Positions 1 through 7,079 are shown, numbered from the stretch's first letter. The stretch is DNA of 28,864 nt from JAZRWQ01 sp045541395 (GCA_045541395.1 JAZQIZ010000034.1:1-28864); one strand, 5' to 3'. Numbers and translations: made by a program. Notes: generated by a model from the letters alone, not told the origin.

Positions 1-85
1 TTTTGGGTACCGCAAACTGGCGCCTGCGCTGAACAATATCCAATCACCGCACATACGCAGTCTGATCCCTTTATTATTTATTGCC

Positions 86-135
86 CGTAGCTGTTAACCG
101 CAGGGTCGTAGGTTCGAGTCCTACTTGAGGCGCCA
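86..135 (+). tRNA. 3' fragment of tRNA-Asn (GTT), possible attachment site
   Basis: The sequence contains the anticodon loop CTGTTAA (91-97, anticodon GTT), a perfect T arm (GTAGG/TTCGAGT/CCTAC, 108-124), a 7-nt acceptor 3' strand, a G discriminator and an encoded CCA (133-135). The 5' half is absent: upstream bases give no D arm and no matching acceptor strand, and the anticodon stem pairs poorly. It is therefore a 3' tRNA remnant, not a working tRNA. Such fragments are typical displaced attachment sites left when an element integrates into a tRNA 3' end. The terminator that follows would then be the original chromosomal one, placing the element to the left. A contig-edge assembly chimera is an alternative. 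Confidence 0.6.
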
Positions 136-138
136 AAC

Positions 139-170
139 AAAAAAGCACACCAAAAGGTGTGCTTTTTCTT
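139..170 (+). terminator. Rho-independent terminator after tRNA-Asn fragment
   Basis: Stem GCACACC/GGTGTGC with an AAAA loop, flanked by A-rich and T-rich arms, ending in TTTTT at 163-167. It lies 5 nt after the CCA end of the tRNA fragment. Confidence 0.85.
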
Positions 171-277
171 TTTCCTAAATATAATTCTATCTTTAAAGCT
201 TTTGCTTGCAACCATATTATGGCTTTATTATGTAAATGTTATAGGAGTGTAATGTATGTTTAATCGTATTATTAAAC

Positions 278-317
278 AAAAAACACTTTATAACAAATAT
301 TATATGGTGCTTATACA
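278..317 (-). terminator. Terminator-like hairpin after the methyltransferase (repeat copy 2)
   Basis: On the minus strand this forms an imperfect hairpin (CACC, ATATAA, loop, TTATAA, GTG) followed by a T-rich tract. It matches the terminator at 1250-1289 at 33 of 40 positions by eye, mostly with transitions, so the two share ancestry. It ends the methyltransferase transcript. Confidence 0.6.
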
Positions 318-350
318 TCATATAAATTAGACCACCAAATAGGAATTTGT

Positions 351-1136
351 TTACTTCTTTATATATTCAAATAAGCGATACAGCTTTTTTGAGAAGCTAC
401 CTGCATAAAGCTTTGCGAATATAAACCTGTCAAATCCTTTTAACTCGTCTATGTACTTTTGCGGTATCATCGTGTGTTCTTTTACATAAGAAAGTTCCTC
501 GCTTTGATATGCTTGGGGATTATCTATGCCATAAACCTCAGTTACACCTACATCATTTATCGGGTTTCTGTGTTTCGACATTTTGGCAGCAAAAGAAGTA
601 TAGCAATCCACTAAAAGTACTACCTGTTCGAAGTGAGCACATAGACTATCTGCCAAATTTCGCATATCCTTAACTGTCATATACATGCTCACACCTTCCA
701 TCACAACAATTGCTGAGTGTTTCTCCTTTGTCGTTGTTAGCCACTTGCAATCTCTTGCATCGCCTGCGATCATTTTGTAGTTATCCGTTTCGGTATAGTA
801 TCGTTTTCTTTCTTCAATAACCTCTGGAAAATCAATGTCATACCACTTGTGGTTTTCGGTTCCAAGCCTTATGGCGCGGCTATCCATTCCGCAACCGATG
901 TGAATAATAACCGCATCCTGCAATTTTCTCATTTGTTGCTTTAACCATTCATCAAACACGGCAGAACGAACACCCATATAGTAAGCAAGCCATTTGGACT
1001 TTGATTTTCCCTTAAGAGAAAATCCTTCGGCCTCCCAGATCTCCTCTGCTTTTTTATCCTCAAGAAATAATCCTTTTTTGCTCACATAGGACTTTCCATA
1101 CAAAGGGATATATAATGTCTTATTCACGCTGTTCAT
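351..1136 (-). CDS. SAM-dependent methyltransferase, PPM1/leucine carboxyl methyltransferase-like (Tcmp family)
   Basis: A class I SAM methyltransferase of 261 aa resembling the leucine carboxyl methyltransferase/polyketide O-methyltransferase (COG3315) group. The SAM site shows as IHIGCGMDSR at about residues 79-88, the acidic WYDIDFPEV loop about 20 residues later, then AGDARD and MEGVSMYM. Length fits the short bacterial form. The substrate cannot be read from sequence; small-molecule carboxyl or hydroxyl methylation is the usual family role. The ATG is preceded by GAAGGTGA. It has its own promoter at 1175-1203, directly next to a terminase remnant, and a hairpin terminator downstream, so it is a single-gene unit. 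Its position near a tRNA fragment and phage debris suggests acquired cargo. Confidence 0.82.
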   Translation of the reverse strand: MNSVNKTLYIPLYGKSYVSKKGLFLEDKKAEEIWEAEGFSLKGKSKSKWLAYYMGVRSAVFDEWLKQQMRKLQDAVIIHIGCGMDSRAIRLGTENHKWYDIDFPEVIEERKRYYTETDNYKMIAGDARDCKWLTTTKEKHSAIVVMEGVSMYMTVKDMRNLADSLCAHFEQVVLLVDCYTSFAAKMSKHRNPINDVGVTEVYGIDNPQAYQSEELSYVKEHTMIPQKYIDELKGFDRFIFAKLYAGSFSKKLYRLFEYIKK

Positions 1137-1174
1137 ATATTCACCTTCAAATTCTTATTTACCAAACTGACTGC

Positions 1175-1203
1175 ATTATACTATAAGCTATTCAAAATTT
1201 CAA
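1175..1203 (-). promoter_or_regulatory. Sigma-A promoter of the methyltransferase
   Basis: Minus-strand TTGAAA (1203-1198), a 17-nt spacer, then TATAAT (1180-1175). The -35 box starts 2 nt beyond the stop codon of the terminase remnant. Confidence 0.8.
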
Positions 1204-1205
1204 TA

Positions 1206-1247
1206 TTAGAAAAACCTCTGGAACACTTCTGCCCTGTTGCCTACCAA
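1206..1247 (-). pseudogene. Remnant of phage terminase large subunit 3' end (copy 1)
   Basis: The minus strand encodes LVGNRAEVFQRFF followed by TAA. It aligns codon by codon with the end of the longer remnant at 2141-2269, which carries a terminase-type motif. Homology stops abruptly at 1247, where the lipoprotein terminator begins. It cannot be functional. Confidence 0.6.
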
Positions 1248-1248
1248 T

Positions 1249-1285
1249 AAAAAAACACCTTATGACAAAAATCATAGGGTGTTTA
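1249..1285 (-). terminator. Terminator of the lipoprotein gene (repeat copy 1)
   Basis: Near-perfect 13-bp stem (1253-1265 with 1272-1284, one G-T pair) around a CAAAAA loop. On the minus strand it is followed by seven T residues. A diverged copy lies at 278-317. Confidence 0.85.
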
Positions 1286-1304
1286 TGCATCGTATTTTAA
1301 ACGC

Positions 1305-1997
1305 TTACTCTTCTAGCAATGTATTTAAAAGATTGCCAGGATCTCCATCCAACCACTCTACATCACAAGAGTCTATCATTTCAAAAAAAGCCATTGCTAC
1401 TTCGCTAGTAATATTCATTTTTTGGCAAACTTGTTCAAGTGAAGAAATCTGTGGATGAAGTTCAAAGCTTGACCATGAGCCAACGAATACTTCACAATCA
1501 ATTCCATCTTCAATGAATTTTCTCATATTCCCCAATTTTATATCAACACTAATAGGGTAGTCTTTTGAATTATATTCAATTTCAAAATAAAGAGGTAATT
1601 TATCTTCCATTGAGTATTTATATATTGCAGCCATTTTATTGCTAGAAGTATCTTTGTTACTATAAATACTCTCAGGTACGAGGCCATGCACACTAGCAAT
1701 AGCCACAGGGCTACCTAATTTACCAGTGGCAAATGCATTTGCTAATGAGAGATACATTTCCTCTATCAGATATTGGTATGAATCACTGTTTTGGCTCGCG
1801 TTGATATATTCATCAAAAGCATTTTGTGGCCCTAGATCTTCTTTCTCATTTTCTTCAATGGTTTCTTCATTTTCTTTAGGGAATTCTTGTGGAATTTCGA
1901 TAATTTTATCTGCAGGCGTTTCAGGGTTGTCTTTGTTACAAGCAACAAGTGACAACATCAAAAATAACACGAGAAACAGTGGAATGATTTTTTTCAT
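1305..1997 (-). CDS. Putative lipoprotein of unknown function
   Basis: A 230-aa protein with a type II signal peptide: MKK, a hydrophobic stretch (IIPLFLVLFLMLS) and lipobox LVAC, predicting lipidation at about Cys20 and anchoring on the outer face of the membrane. An acidic, proline/glutamate-rich linker (about residues 22-55) follows, then a globular domain with no family I recognise. I chose the ATG at 1997 because AAGAGGT lies 7 nt upstream; a longer in-frame reading would break the signal peptide. It has its own promoter (2044-2072) and strong terminator. It sits between two terminase remnants, so it is probably acquired cargo. Confidence 0.72.
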   Translation of the reverse strand: MKKIIPLFLVLFLMLSLVACNKDNPETPADKIIEIPQEFPKENEETIEENEKEDLGPQNAFDEYINASQNSDSYQYLIEEMYLSLANAFATGKLGSPVAIASVHGLVPESIYSNKDTSSNKMAAIYKYSMEDKLPLYFEIEYNSKDYPISVDIKLGNMRKFIEDGIDCEVFVGSWSSFELHPQISSLEQVCQKMNITSEVAMAFFEMIDSCDVEWLDGDPGNLLNTLLEE

Positions 1998-2043
1998 ATT
2001 GATACCTCTTTTAACCAAAATATAGAACACAATATATGTGGTT

Positions 2044-2072
2044 ATTATATCGTATTATTAAAACAAAAGCAA
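2044..2072 (-). promoter_or_regulatory. Sigma-A promoter of the lipoprotein gene
   Basis: Minus-strand TTGCTT (2072-2067), a 17-nt spacer, then TATAAT (2049-2044). Twenty bases of this promoter (2049-2068) recur with a single deletion at 263-281, beyond the methyltransferase terminator. Confidence 0.7.
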
Positions 2073-2140
2073 GAAAATCTTCATATATTGCCTGTTTTTG
2101 GGCATCTACATTATGAATGGTAACAGCGTCGCTTTATTTT

Positions 2141-2269
2141 TTAAAAAAACCTCTGGAGTACTTCTGCTTTGTTGCCTATCAATGACTGTGCATACTCTGA
2201 TAGCATTGCAAATCCGTCAGGTACATCATCGTGCTTGTTCTTACCTGCCACAGTATAAAAGCATAGCAT
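2141..2269 (-). pseudogene. Remnant of phage terminase large subunit 3' end (copy 2)
   Basis: The minus strand carries 42 open codons ending in TAA. They include GKNKHDDVPDGFAML and end IGNKAEVLQRFF. The KHDDxPD motif is the C-terminal nuclease signature of phage terminase large subunits (an acidic metal-binding site). The rest of the gene is missing and no other phage structural gene is visible, so this is a relic. It is the longer version of the fragment at 1206-1247. Confidence 0.65.
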
Positions 2270-2327
2270 TTTCATTTTTCTGCATATGATAAGGGGCGAA
2301 GTTAGCGGTCCTTTAAACGTTTATATA

Positions 2328-2356
2328 TTGATTTCTTGCTGTGCATATGCTATTAT
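2328..2356 (+). promoter_or_regulatory. Promoter of the SGNH hydrolase gene
   Basis: TTGATT (2328-2333), 17-nt spacer, extended -10 TGcTATTAT (2348-2356), 24 nt before the start codon. Confidence 0.7.
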
Positions 2357-2379
2357 TCACATAAGGCGGTGACAGTCAT

Positions 2380-3402
2380 ATGAAATCAATATTAGCGCTC
2401 ATAAAAGAAATAACATTTGGCGCAGCCAGAATTGAAGATGATCCTGCGGGTATTCGTTTTTACAGGTTTACCGAAGAGCAGGAGAAATTATATAAGGAGC
2501 GTAGCTCTGATTTTTATTTAAAAACCTTTGCAACCTCAGGTGTTCAACTTCGGTTTACAACAAACAGTCAGGCGCTGTTTCTTAAAATAGATACAGCAAA
2601 AAGCACTAGCAGAACCTATTTTTCTGTTGACGTAGTGGTTAACGGAAAAAAGATTGACTCACTTAATAATTATTCAGATTTTGGATTGCCCAATGATTAT
2701 ACTATTTTGGATGCACCATTAGGAGAGTTTTCTAAATTAATTGATCTGGGACAGGGGGATAAGAAAGTAACCGTATATTTGCCTTGGTCGGTTAAAACAG
2801 TGCTTAAAGATATAATGTTAGATGATGGGGCTTTTGTTTTGGCAAATAATCCGGATAGAACTTTGCTGTGTTTTGGGGATTCAATTACTCAAGGGTATGA
2901 TGCTTTAAATCCCTGTAACAAGTATTCTTCTCAGCTTGCAAATTTTCTTAATGCGCAGGAGTATAATAAGGCCATCGGCGGCGAAATATTCTTCCCCGAA
3001 CTTGCGCAAACAAAGGAAGGATTTGAACCGGATTACATAACTGTTGCCTATGGAACTAACGATTGGAGCCATTGCTCAAAAGATGAGATGTTAACTAACT
3101 GCAGGGAATTTATTAAGAATCTGAGTATTAATTATCGGGATTCAAAAATATTTGTTATTACTCCCATTTGGCGTAAAGATAAGGATGAGCCAAAGGCTTT
3201 TGGTGAATTTAACGTTGTTAAAGAAATTATTCAGCAGCAGGCCGTAACGTATAATAACGTTTTTGTAATTGACGGTTCTGATTTTGTGCCACAGAATGAG
3301 AACTTGTTTGCGGATTTAAGATTGCACCCAAATGATGCCGGATTTAATTTTTATGCTAACAATCTGGCAAAAACTATTATAAATCTATTGGATAATAAAT
3401 AA
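2380..3402 (+). CDS. SGNH/GDSL-type esterase with N-terminal beta-sandwich domain
   Basis: A 340-aa hydrolase. The N-terminal half (to about residue 150) has no signal peptide and looks like the beta-sandwich domain that precedes the SGNH domain in some carbohydrate esterases. The catalytic half shows block I CFGDSITQG (nucleophile Ser near residue 168), block III AYGTNDW (about 224-230) and block V DLRLHPND (catalytic Asp and His near 311-315). These are the full triad and oxyanion residues. It probably removes acyl groups from carbohydrate or another ester in the cytoplasm; the substrate is unknown. AAGGCGGTGA precedes the ATG. Monocistronic, with its own promoter and terminator. Confidence 0.85.
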   Translation: MKSILALIKEITFGAARIEDDPAGIRFYRFTEEQEKLYKERSSDFYLKTFATSGVQLRFTTNSQALFLKIDTAKSTSRTYFSVDVVVNGKKIDSLNNYSDFGLPNDYTILDAPLGEFSKLIDLGQGDKKVTVYLPWSVKTVLKDIMLDDGAFVLANNPDRTLLCFGDSITQGYDALNPCNKYSSQLANFLNAQEYNKAIGGEIFFPELAQTKEGFEPDYITVAYGTNDWSHCSKDEMLTNCREFIKNLSINYRDSKIFVITPIWRKDKDEPKAFGEFNVVKEIIQQQAVTYNNVFVIDGSDFVPQNENLFADLRLHPNDAGFNFYANNLAKTIINLLDNK

Positions 3403-3431
3403 AAAGGGTTTCCTTAAAGGAAACCTTTTTT
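3401..3431. terminator. Bidirectional terminator
   Basis: Stem GGTTTCCTT/AAGGAAACC (3407-3425) with A- and T-tracts on both sides. It serves the convergent SGNH and DUF6512-like genes; the stop codon of each touches the A or T tract. Confidence 0.85.
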
Positions 3432-3951
3432 AAATTCCGTATCGGCGAGTTGTTGGGTCCATAAATAAGGGCAGTCTGAGAGGATAAAACGTAAAGAAAA
3501 CAAATAGTAACGCTATAAAAATAAATAAAAGTTTTATTATTGTTTCGTTTACATTGAAGGCCCTGTTTTGTTTTATTATCATGTATTCAATATAAAAAGT
3601 TACCAATGCCCCTATGAAAAAGATAGCTATATTAAACCAATCTGCGTTTATTCCTAAGGCACCTGTATAGGTATAATACAGAATCGGGATGATTAGAACT
3701 CCAAAAAGTGTACCCATAAGCTTTGATGCCCAAAATCCGGGGGTTGTTGAACAGTAATATGCTTCTATTACTGTATATATTAAAAGCGGAACAAATAAAA
3801 GCTTCATATGTTCCCAAACAGACTCATTTACAGCGCAAAAAGGAGCCAGAAACATGCTTTTATTGCTCCATTCAAACACAAAATGCAGTAACGTTCCCAT
3901 TATGGATGCGAAAATGAATCCGAATATTTTAAACGGTTTTATTAGCTTCAT
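3430..3951 (-). CDS. Integral membrane protein, DUF6512-like
   Basis: A 173-aa, very hydrophobic protein with five or so predicted membrane segments. The opening resembles small clostridial membrane proteins of the DUF6512 type (FHF...GTLLHFVFEWS, then NESVWEHMKLLF). Function is unknown. I placed the start at the ATG at 3951 (MKLIKPFKIFG) because GGAGGA lies 8 nt upstream; the upstream TTG at 3966 would sit inside that ribosome site. No operon partner: a terminator separates it from the Spo0A-like gene upstream. Confidence 0.7.
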   Translation of the reverse strand: MKLIKPFKIFGFIFASIMGTLLHFVFEWSNKSMFLAPFCAVNESVWEHMKLLFVPLLIYTVIEAYYCSTTPGFWASKLMGTLFGVLIIPILYYTYTGALGINADWFNIAIFFIGALVTFYIEYMIIKQNRAFNVNETIIKLLFIFIALLFVFFTFYPLRLPLFMDPTTRRYGI

Positions 3952-4000
3952 TATACTTTCCTCCAATATGAGTTTATTCCTTTTTTCATATCATATGCAA

Positions 4001-4033
4001 AAAAACACAGGAAATCATAATTCCTGTGTTTTT
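4001..4033 (-). terminator. Terminator of the Spo0A-C-like gene
   Basis: Perfect 13-bp stem (AAAAACACAGGAA / TTCCTGTGTTTTT) with a 7-nt loop. The TGA stop codon of the gene (4017-4015) lies inside the loop. Confidence 0.88.
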
Positions 4034-4341
4034 ACATAAAGCACTAATATTGAAATAAACTGTGACGGTGTAGGTCTTTGCGTAATGGCCCCTCTTGATA
4101 AGTTTATAACATTTTCGCTGTTATGCTTCCATGCCTGAGAAAGGGCGGTACGAGTATTTCTTTCAACAGCCTCGCGGGAGGTCTGAAACTTCTTTGCTAT
4201 TTTGGGGTACAACAGTTTTGTTATCGCAGTGAGAAACTCCATATCCTCTAAAGCGTATATGATTGCATATTTTATAAAATAAAAGCCTCTGCTATTGGGT
4301 AGGATACCAAGGCCCTGTAACAGCAAGTTAATTTGATCCAT
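4015..4341 (-). CDS. Stand-alone Spo0A C-terminal (effector) domain protein
   Basis: A 108-aa protein that aligns along its whole length with the DNA-binding domain of the Spo0A encoded at 17307-18068. Shared features are the opening LGI, KxxxFI/HYLR-like helix, ITKxLYPxIAKxF, SRxxVERxxRxAxxxAW, and a closing PTxSxFI. There is no receiver domain and no phosphorylation site, so it cannot be switched by the phosphorelay in the usual way. It could bind 0A boxes constitutively or compete with Spo0A; that is inference. The ATG at 4341 follows AAAGGAGTG by 7 nt. It has a near-consensus promoter and is transcribed alone, divergently from the FAD oxidoreductase. Confidence 0.82.
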   Translation of the reverse strand: MDQINLLLQGLGILPNSRGFYFIKYAIIYALEDMEFLTAITKLLYPKIAKKFQTSREAVERNTRTALSQAWKHNSENVINLSRGAITQRPTPSQFISILVLYVKTQEL

Positions 4342-4361
4342 TGAGCTCACTCCTTTTTAGT

Positions 4362-4390
4362 ATTATACAATAAAACAAGTAACAGTTCAA
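4362..4390 (-). promoter_or_regulatory. Sigma-A promoter of the Spo0A-C-like gene
   Basis: Minus-strand TTGAAC (4390-4385), 17-nt spacer, TATAAT (4367-4362). Divergent from the promoter at 4415-4442. Confidence 0.8.
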
Positions 4391-4414
4391 TAGTTGTAAA
4401 TTTGATAAAAGTAC

Positions 4415-4442
4415 TTGACATTAGGATTAATTATGCTATATT
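4415..4442 (+). promoter_or_regulatory. Promoter of the FAD oxidoreductase
   Basis: Perfect -35 TTGACA (4415-4420), 16-nt spacer, extended -10 TGcTATATT (4434-4442). It implies a leader of only about 25 nt. Confidence 0.8.
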
Positions 4443-4473
4443 GAAGGAGAAATAAATACCCTTGGAGGATACC

Positions 4474-5847
4474 ATGGAAAATATGGTAGTAAATATTAAA
4501 AAGCACTATTCTCCCGACGTTCTTGTTTGCGGCCTTGGACCTGCAGGTATTTCCGCTGCGGTTGCTGCTGCCCGTTCCGGCGCAAATGTTCTTGCTGTGG
4601 ATAAATGCGGCTATGCAGGCGGTAATATTACAGCGGCTAACGTAATAGGTATGTGTGGCTGTGTGAATATGCATACAGGCAGGTTGGTTACAGGCGGTAT
4701 TACAGCCGAGCTTATGCAGGCAGCAGGCTATCAGCGTGACGCAGTGGATTTTGATCTTCTGCATCCACTTTCAAAAATGGATATTTATAATGAAATACTT
4801 CAGCCTTATATTCCTGCCGCAAAGAGAATGACTGCGGCAAATGCTGTCGCTCTTGTGTATGACGCTGAGGAATATAAGCTTGCGGCTGACCGTATATTGA
4901 AAAATGCAGGGGTTGAAGTTATTTTCCATACCTTTGTTGCAGATGTGGAAATGAAGGGCCAACGCATAGACAAAGTGATTATTACCAACAAAGACGGAAT
5001 CGGAGTTGTTACTCCTAAGCTTGTAATTGACTGTACAGGTGACGGTGATATTGCCGCTTGGTCAGGCGCTCCTTATGAGATATTGCCCGATACAATGCAG
5101 GCCGGGACAACTATGTTTGTTATGGGTGGTGTAGAGTATACCGATTACGTGGATATGAAGGTAAAGGCTATAGAAGCATTCAAAAAAGCTGAGGAGGATG
5201 GCGTTAAGTGCCGTTATATGGGCCCCGGTGTTGGTCGCCTTCATCACGGTGTGATCAATTTTAATATGACAAGAGTGCCTTATAATCAAACCGTTGCAAA
5301 AGAATGGACAGAAGCGGAAATGGGCGCAAGAAACGATATTGAAGATTGTGTTAATATTCTTAAAAACTATACCGAAGAGTTTAAAAATGCGTATCTGCTG
5401 TACAGCGGCCCCCATATCGGCGCAAGAGAAACAAGAAGAATAAAAGCAGAATATGTTTTAACCTTAGAAGATATTTCCGCAAGAAAGAAATTTGAGGATA
5501 CCATCTGCCTCGGCGGCAATCCAATAGATTTCCATAATCCTAAACTTTTTGGACAGGCTTCAAGATCAGCGGAAATTAAAGAAAGCGATCTTCTTAAGCC
5601 CTATGATATTCCATATCGAACATTATTGCCTCAGAAGGTTGAAAATCTTATTGTTGCAGGTCGTTGCCACGGCGCAGATCAAATGGCCGCTTCTTCTACA
5701 AGAGTTGCGTTGACCTGTTCGGCAATGGGTGAGGCTGCAGGGTACGCTTCTTACCTTTCTTTAGCAAATAAGTGTGCTCCTAATGAAATCAATACAAATA
5801 CCCTCAGGGATATGATATTAAAAAATAAAGGTATTCTTTCCGAATAA
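4474..5847 (+). CDS. FAD-dependent oxidoreductase (FAD_oxidored/PF12831-like)
   Basis: A 457-aa flavoprotein. A Rossmann FAD site (CGLGPAGISAAVAAARSG, about residues 19-36) is followed by an acidic strand end (AVDK) and GGN. The C-terminal FAD motif is LIVAGRCHGADQMAASSTR, typical of the PF12831 family, which includes many uncharacterised clostridial and Bacteroides oxidoreductases. The electron donor and substrate are not predictable. The start is the ATG at 4474, 5 nt after GGAGG; the in-frame TTG at 4462 overlaps that ribosome site. Monocistronic. Confidence 0.85.
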   Translation: MENMVVNIKKHYSPDVLVCGLGPAGISAAVAAARSGANVLAVDKCGYAGGNITAANVIGMCGCVNMHTGRLVTGGITAELMQAAGYQRDAVDFDLLHPLSKMDIYNEILQPYIPAAKRMTAANAVALVYDAEEYKLAADRILKNAGVEVIFHTFVADVEMKGQRIDKVIITNKDGIGVVTPKLVIDCTGDGDIAAWSGAPYEILPDTMQAGTTMFVMGGVEYTDYVDMKVKAIEAFKKAEEDGVKCRYMGPGVGRLHHGVINFNMTRVPYNQTVAKEWTEAEMGARNDIEDCVNILKNYTEEFKNAYLLYSGPHIGARETRRIKAEYVLTLEDISARKKFEDTICLGGNPIDFHNPKLFGQASRSAEIKESDLLKPYDIPYRTLLPQKVENLIVAGRCHGADQMAASSTRVALTCSAMGEAAGYASYLSLANKCAPNEINTNTLRDMILKNKGILSE

Positions 5848-5850
5848 AAA

Positions 5851-5888
5851 TAATGCTCCCAATTTATTTGGGAGTATTTATTTTTTGT
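5851..5888 (+). terminator. Terminator of the FAD oxidoreductase
   Basis: Stem AATGCTCCCAA/TTGGGAGTATT (5852-5878, one G-T pair) with loop TTTAT and a T-rich tail. Confidence 0.85.
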
Positions 5889-5926
5889 TTTATTTGTAGT
5901 ATACTATTATTCAGGAGGTAGATCCT

Positions 5927-6856
5927 ATGGAAAATAATTTTGATCTTGTAATTATTGGTGCAGGTGCGGCAGGATTAACTGCAGCGATCTATGCCTGCCG
6001 CGCAAATATAAATACTGTAATAATCGAAAAATCCGCTCCCGGCGGTCAGGCAGCAATAACCGACCTGGTGGAAAACTATCCCGGAATAGATAGTATAAGC
6101 GGCTTTGAATTGGCGCAAAAATTGTACTCTCAGGCCAAGAAATTCGGAGCTAAAGTAATTAGCGCAAACATTACCGATTTGGATCTGATGGCTAAAATTA
6201 AGAGAATTACAACAACAAAGGGAGATATAACAGCTAAAGCAGTTATTATTGCTTCCGGTGCCGCGCCAAGAAAACTCGGTATAAAAGGTGAATCAGAATA
6301 TATTGGCAAAGGTATAAGCTACTGTGCAACTTGTGACGGCTTCTTTTTCAAAAACAAGGATGTTTTTGTAGTAGGTGGGGGGAACAGTGCCGTTCAGGAA
6401 GCAATCTTTTTAACAAAGTTTGTTAATAAGGTTACTCTTATTGTGCGTAAAAATAAACTCAGATGCTCTAAATCCCTTGAAACTAAGCTGAATTCTAATG
6501 AAAAGATCAAGGTGTTATTCAATACGGAACTTACTGAGGTCTATGGCGAAAATAAGGTTCAGAATGTTGTTTTGAAGAACAATCTTTCGGATGCTACCGA
6601 AACTTTTTCAACTGACGATATGTTCGGAGTGTTTATTTTTATTGGATATGCACCGGAGACCGAAATGTTTTCTCAGATTGAAAAAGATGAAAACGGTAAT
6701 ATTATAACTGACGAGAATATGCATACTGATCTGGAGGGCGTTTTTGCCGCGGGAGACGTTCGCCAAAAAAACCTCAGGCAAATAGTAACAGCAGCGGCAG
6801 ACGGCGCTGTTGCAGCATACGAGACTGAAAAATATCTTGAGTTAAAAGGAGAATGA
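5927..6856 (+). CDS. trxB: Thioredoxin-disulfide reductase
   Basis: A 309-aa flavoenzyme that reduces thioredoxin (or a similar dithiol protein) using NAD(P)H. It has the FAD motif GAGAAGLTAA at the N terminus, GGQA and NYPG, the redox-active CATC pair (about 133-136), the nucleotide motif GGGNSA (about 150-155) and the closing FAD motif AGDVR...QIVTAAADG. Length and order match the low-molecular-weight TrxB family. AGGAGGT precedes the ATG. A TATACT (5900-5905) may be the -10 box but its -35 is poor. A 49-aa membrane peptide follows after 2 nt, so the two are translationally linked. Confidence 0.93.
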   Translation: MENNFDLVIIGAGAAGLTAAIYACRANINTVIIEKSAPGGQAAITDLVENYPGIDSISGFELAQKLYSQAKKFGAKVISANITDLDLMAKIKRITTTKGDITAKAVIIASGAAPRKLGIKGESEYIGKGISYCATCDGFFFKNKDVFVVGGGNSAVQEAIFLTKFVNKVTLIVRKNKLRCSKSLETKLNSNEKIKVLFNTELTEVYGENKVQNVVLKNNLSDATETFSTDDMFGVFIFIGYAPETEMFSQIEKDENGNIITDENMHTDLEGVFAAGDVRQKNLRQIVTAAADGAVAAYETEKYLELKGE

Positions 6857-6858
6857 TT

Positions 6859-7008
6859 ATGGGTTGGAAGATAGCGTTGCTTGTATTGGTCGTGGTGGCT
6901 TTTGTTTACGTTACATATATGCTCATTAAAAGCATAAAGGAATTCAAGGCAATAACTCAGCAAATAACCTATAAAAAAGATGAGGAAGATTCTGAGTCTG
7001 AAGAATAA
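6859..7008 (+). CDS. Small single-pass membrane peptide, linked to trxB
   Basis: An ORF of 49 codons with an N-terminal hydrophobic helix (WKIALLVLVVVAFVYVTYML) and a charged tail ending in a very acidic DEEDSESEE. AAAAGGAG lies at the end of trxB, 8 nt before the ATG, and only 2 nt separate the trxB stop from this start. The strong ribosome site, codon pattern and sensible topology support a real gene. No family recognised; function unknown. Confidence 0.65.
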   Translation: MGWKIALLVLVVVAFVYVTYMLIKSIKEFKAITQQITYKKDEEDSESEE

Positions 7009-7079
7009 TTATAATGTATATAATAACATGAGGCCTGTTTGGGAGCCGAAATGTATTTGTATTATTGGCGGAGTAAAAT

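Noticed and set aside
1..85. Complete tRNA or tmRNA ending at 135.
   Set aside because: No D arm or matching acceptor 5' strand is present, and the 3' part has a normal tRNA-Asn anticodon loop rather than tmRNA features.
2098..2289. A plus-strand ORF of 63 codons.
   Set aside because: The opposite strand carries the recognisable terminase remnant in frame; the plus-strand reading has no ribosome site.
4387..4764. A 125-codon cysteine- and histidine-rich ORF on the minus strand.
   Set aside because: It lies opposite the well-supported FAD oxidoreductase and its promoter, has no ribosome site, and is a shadow of the coding strand.
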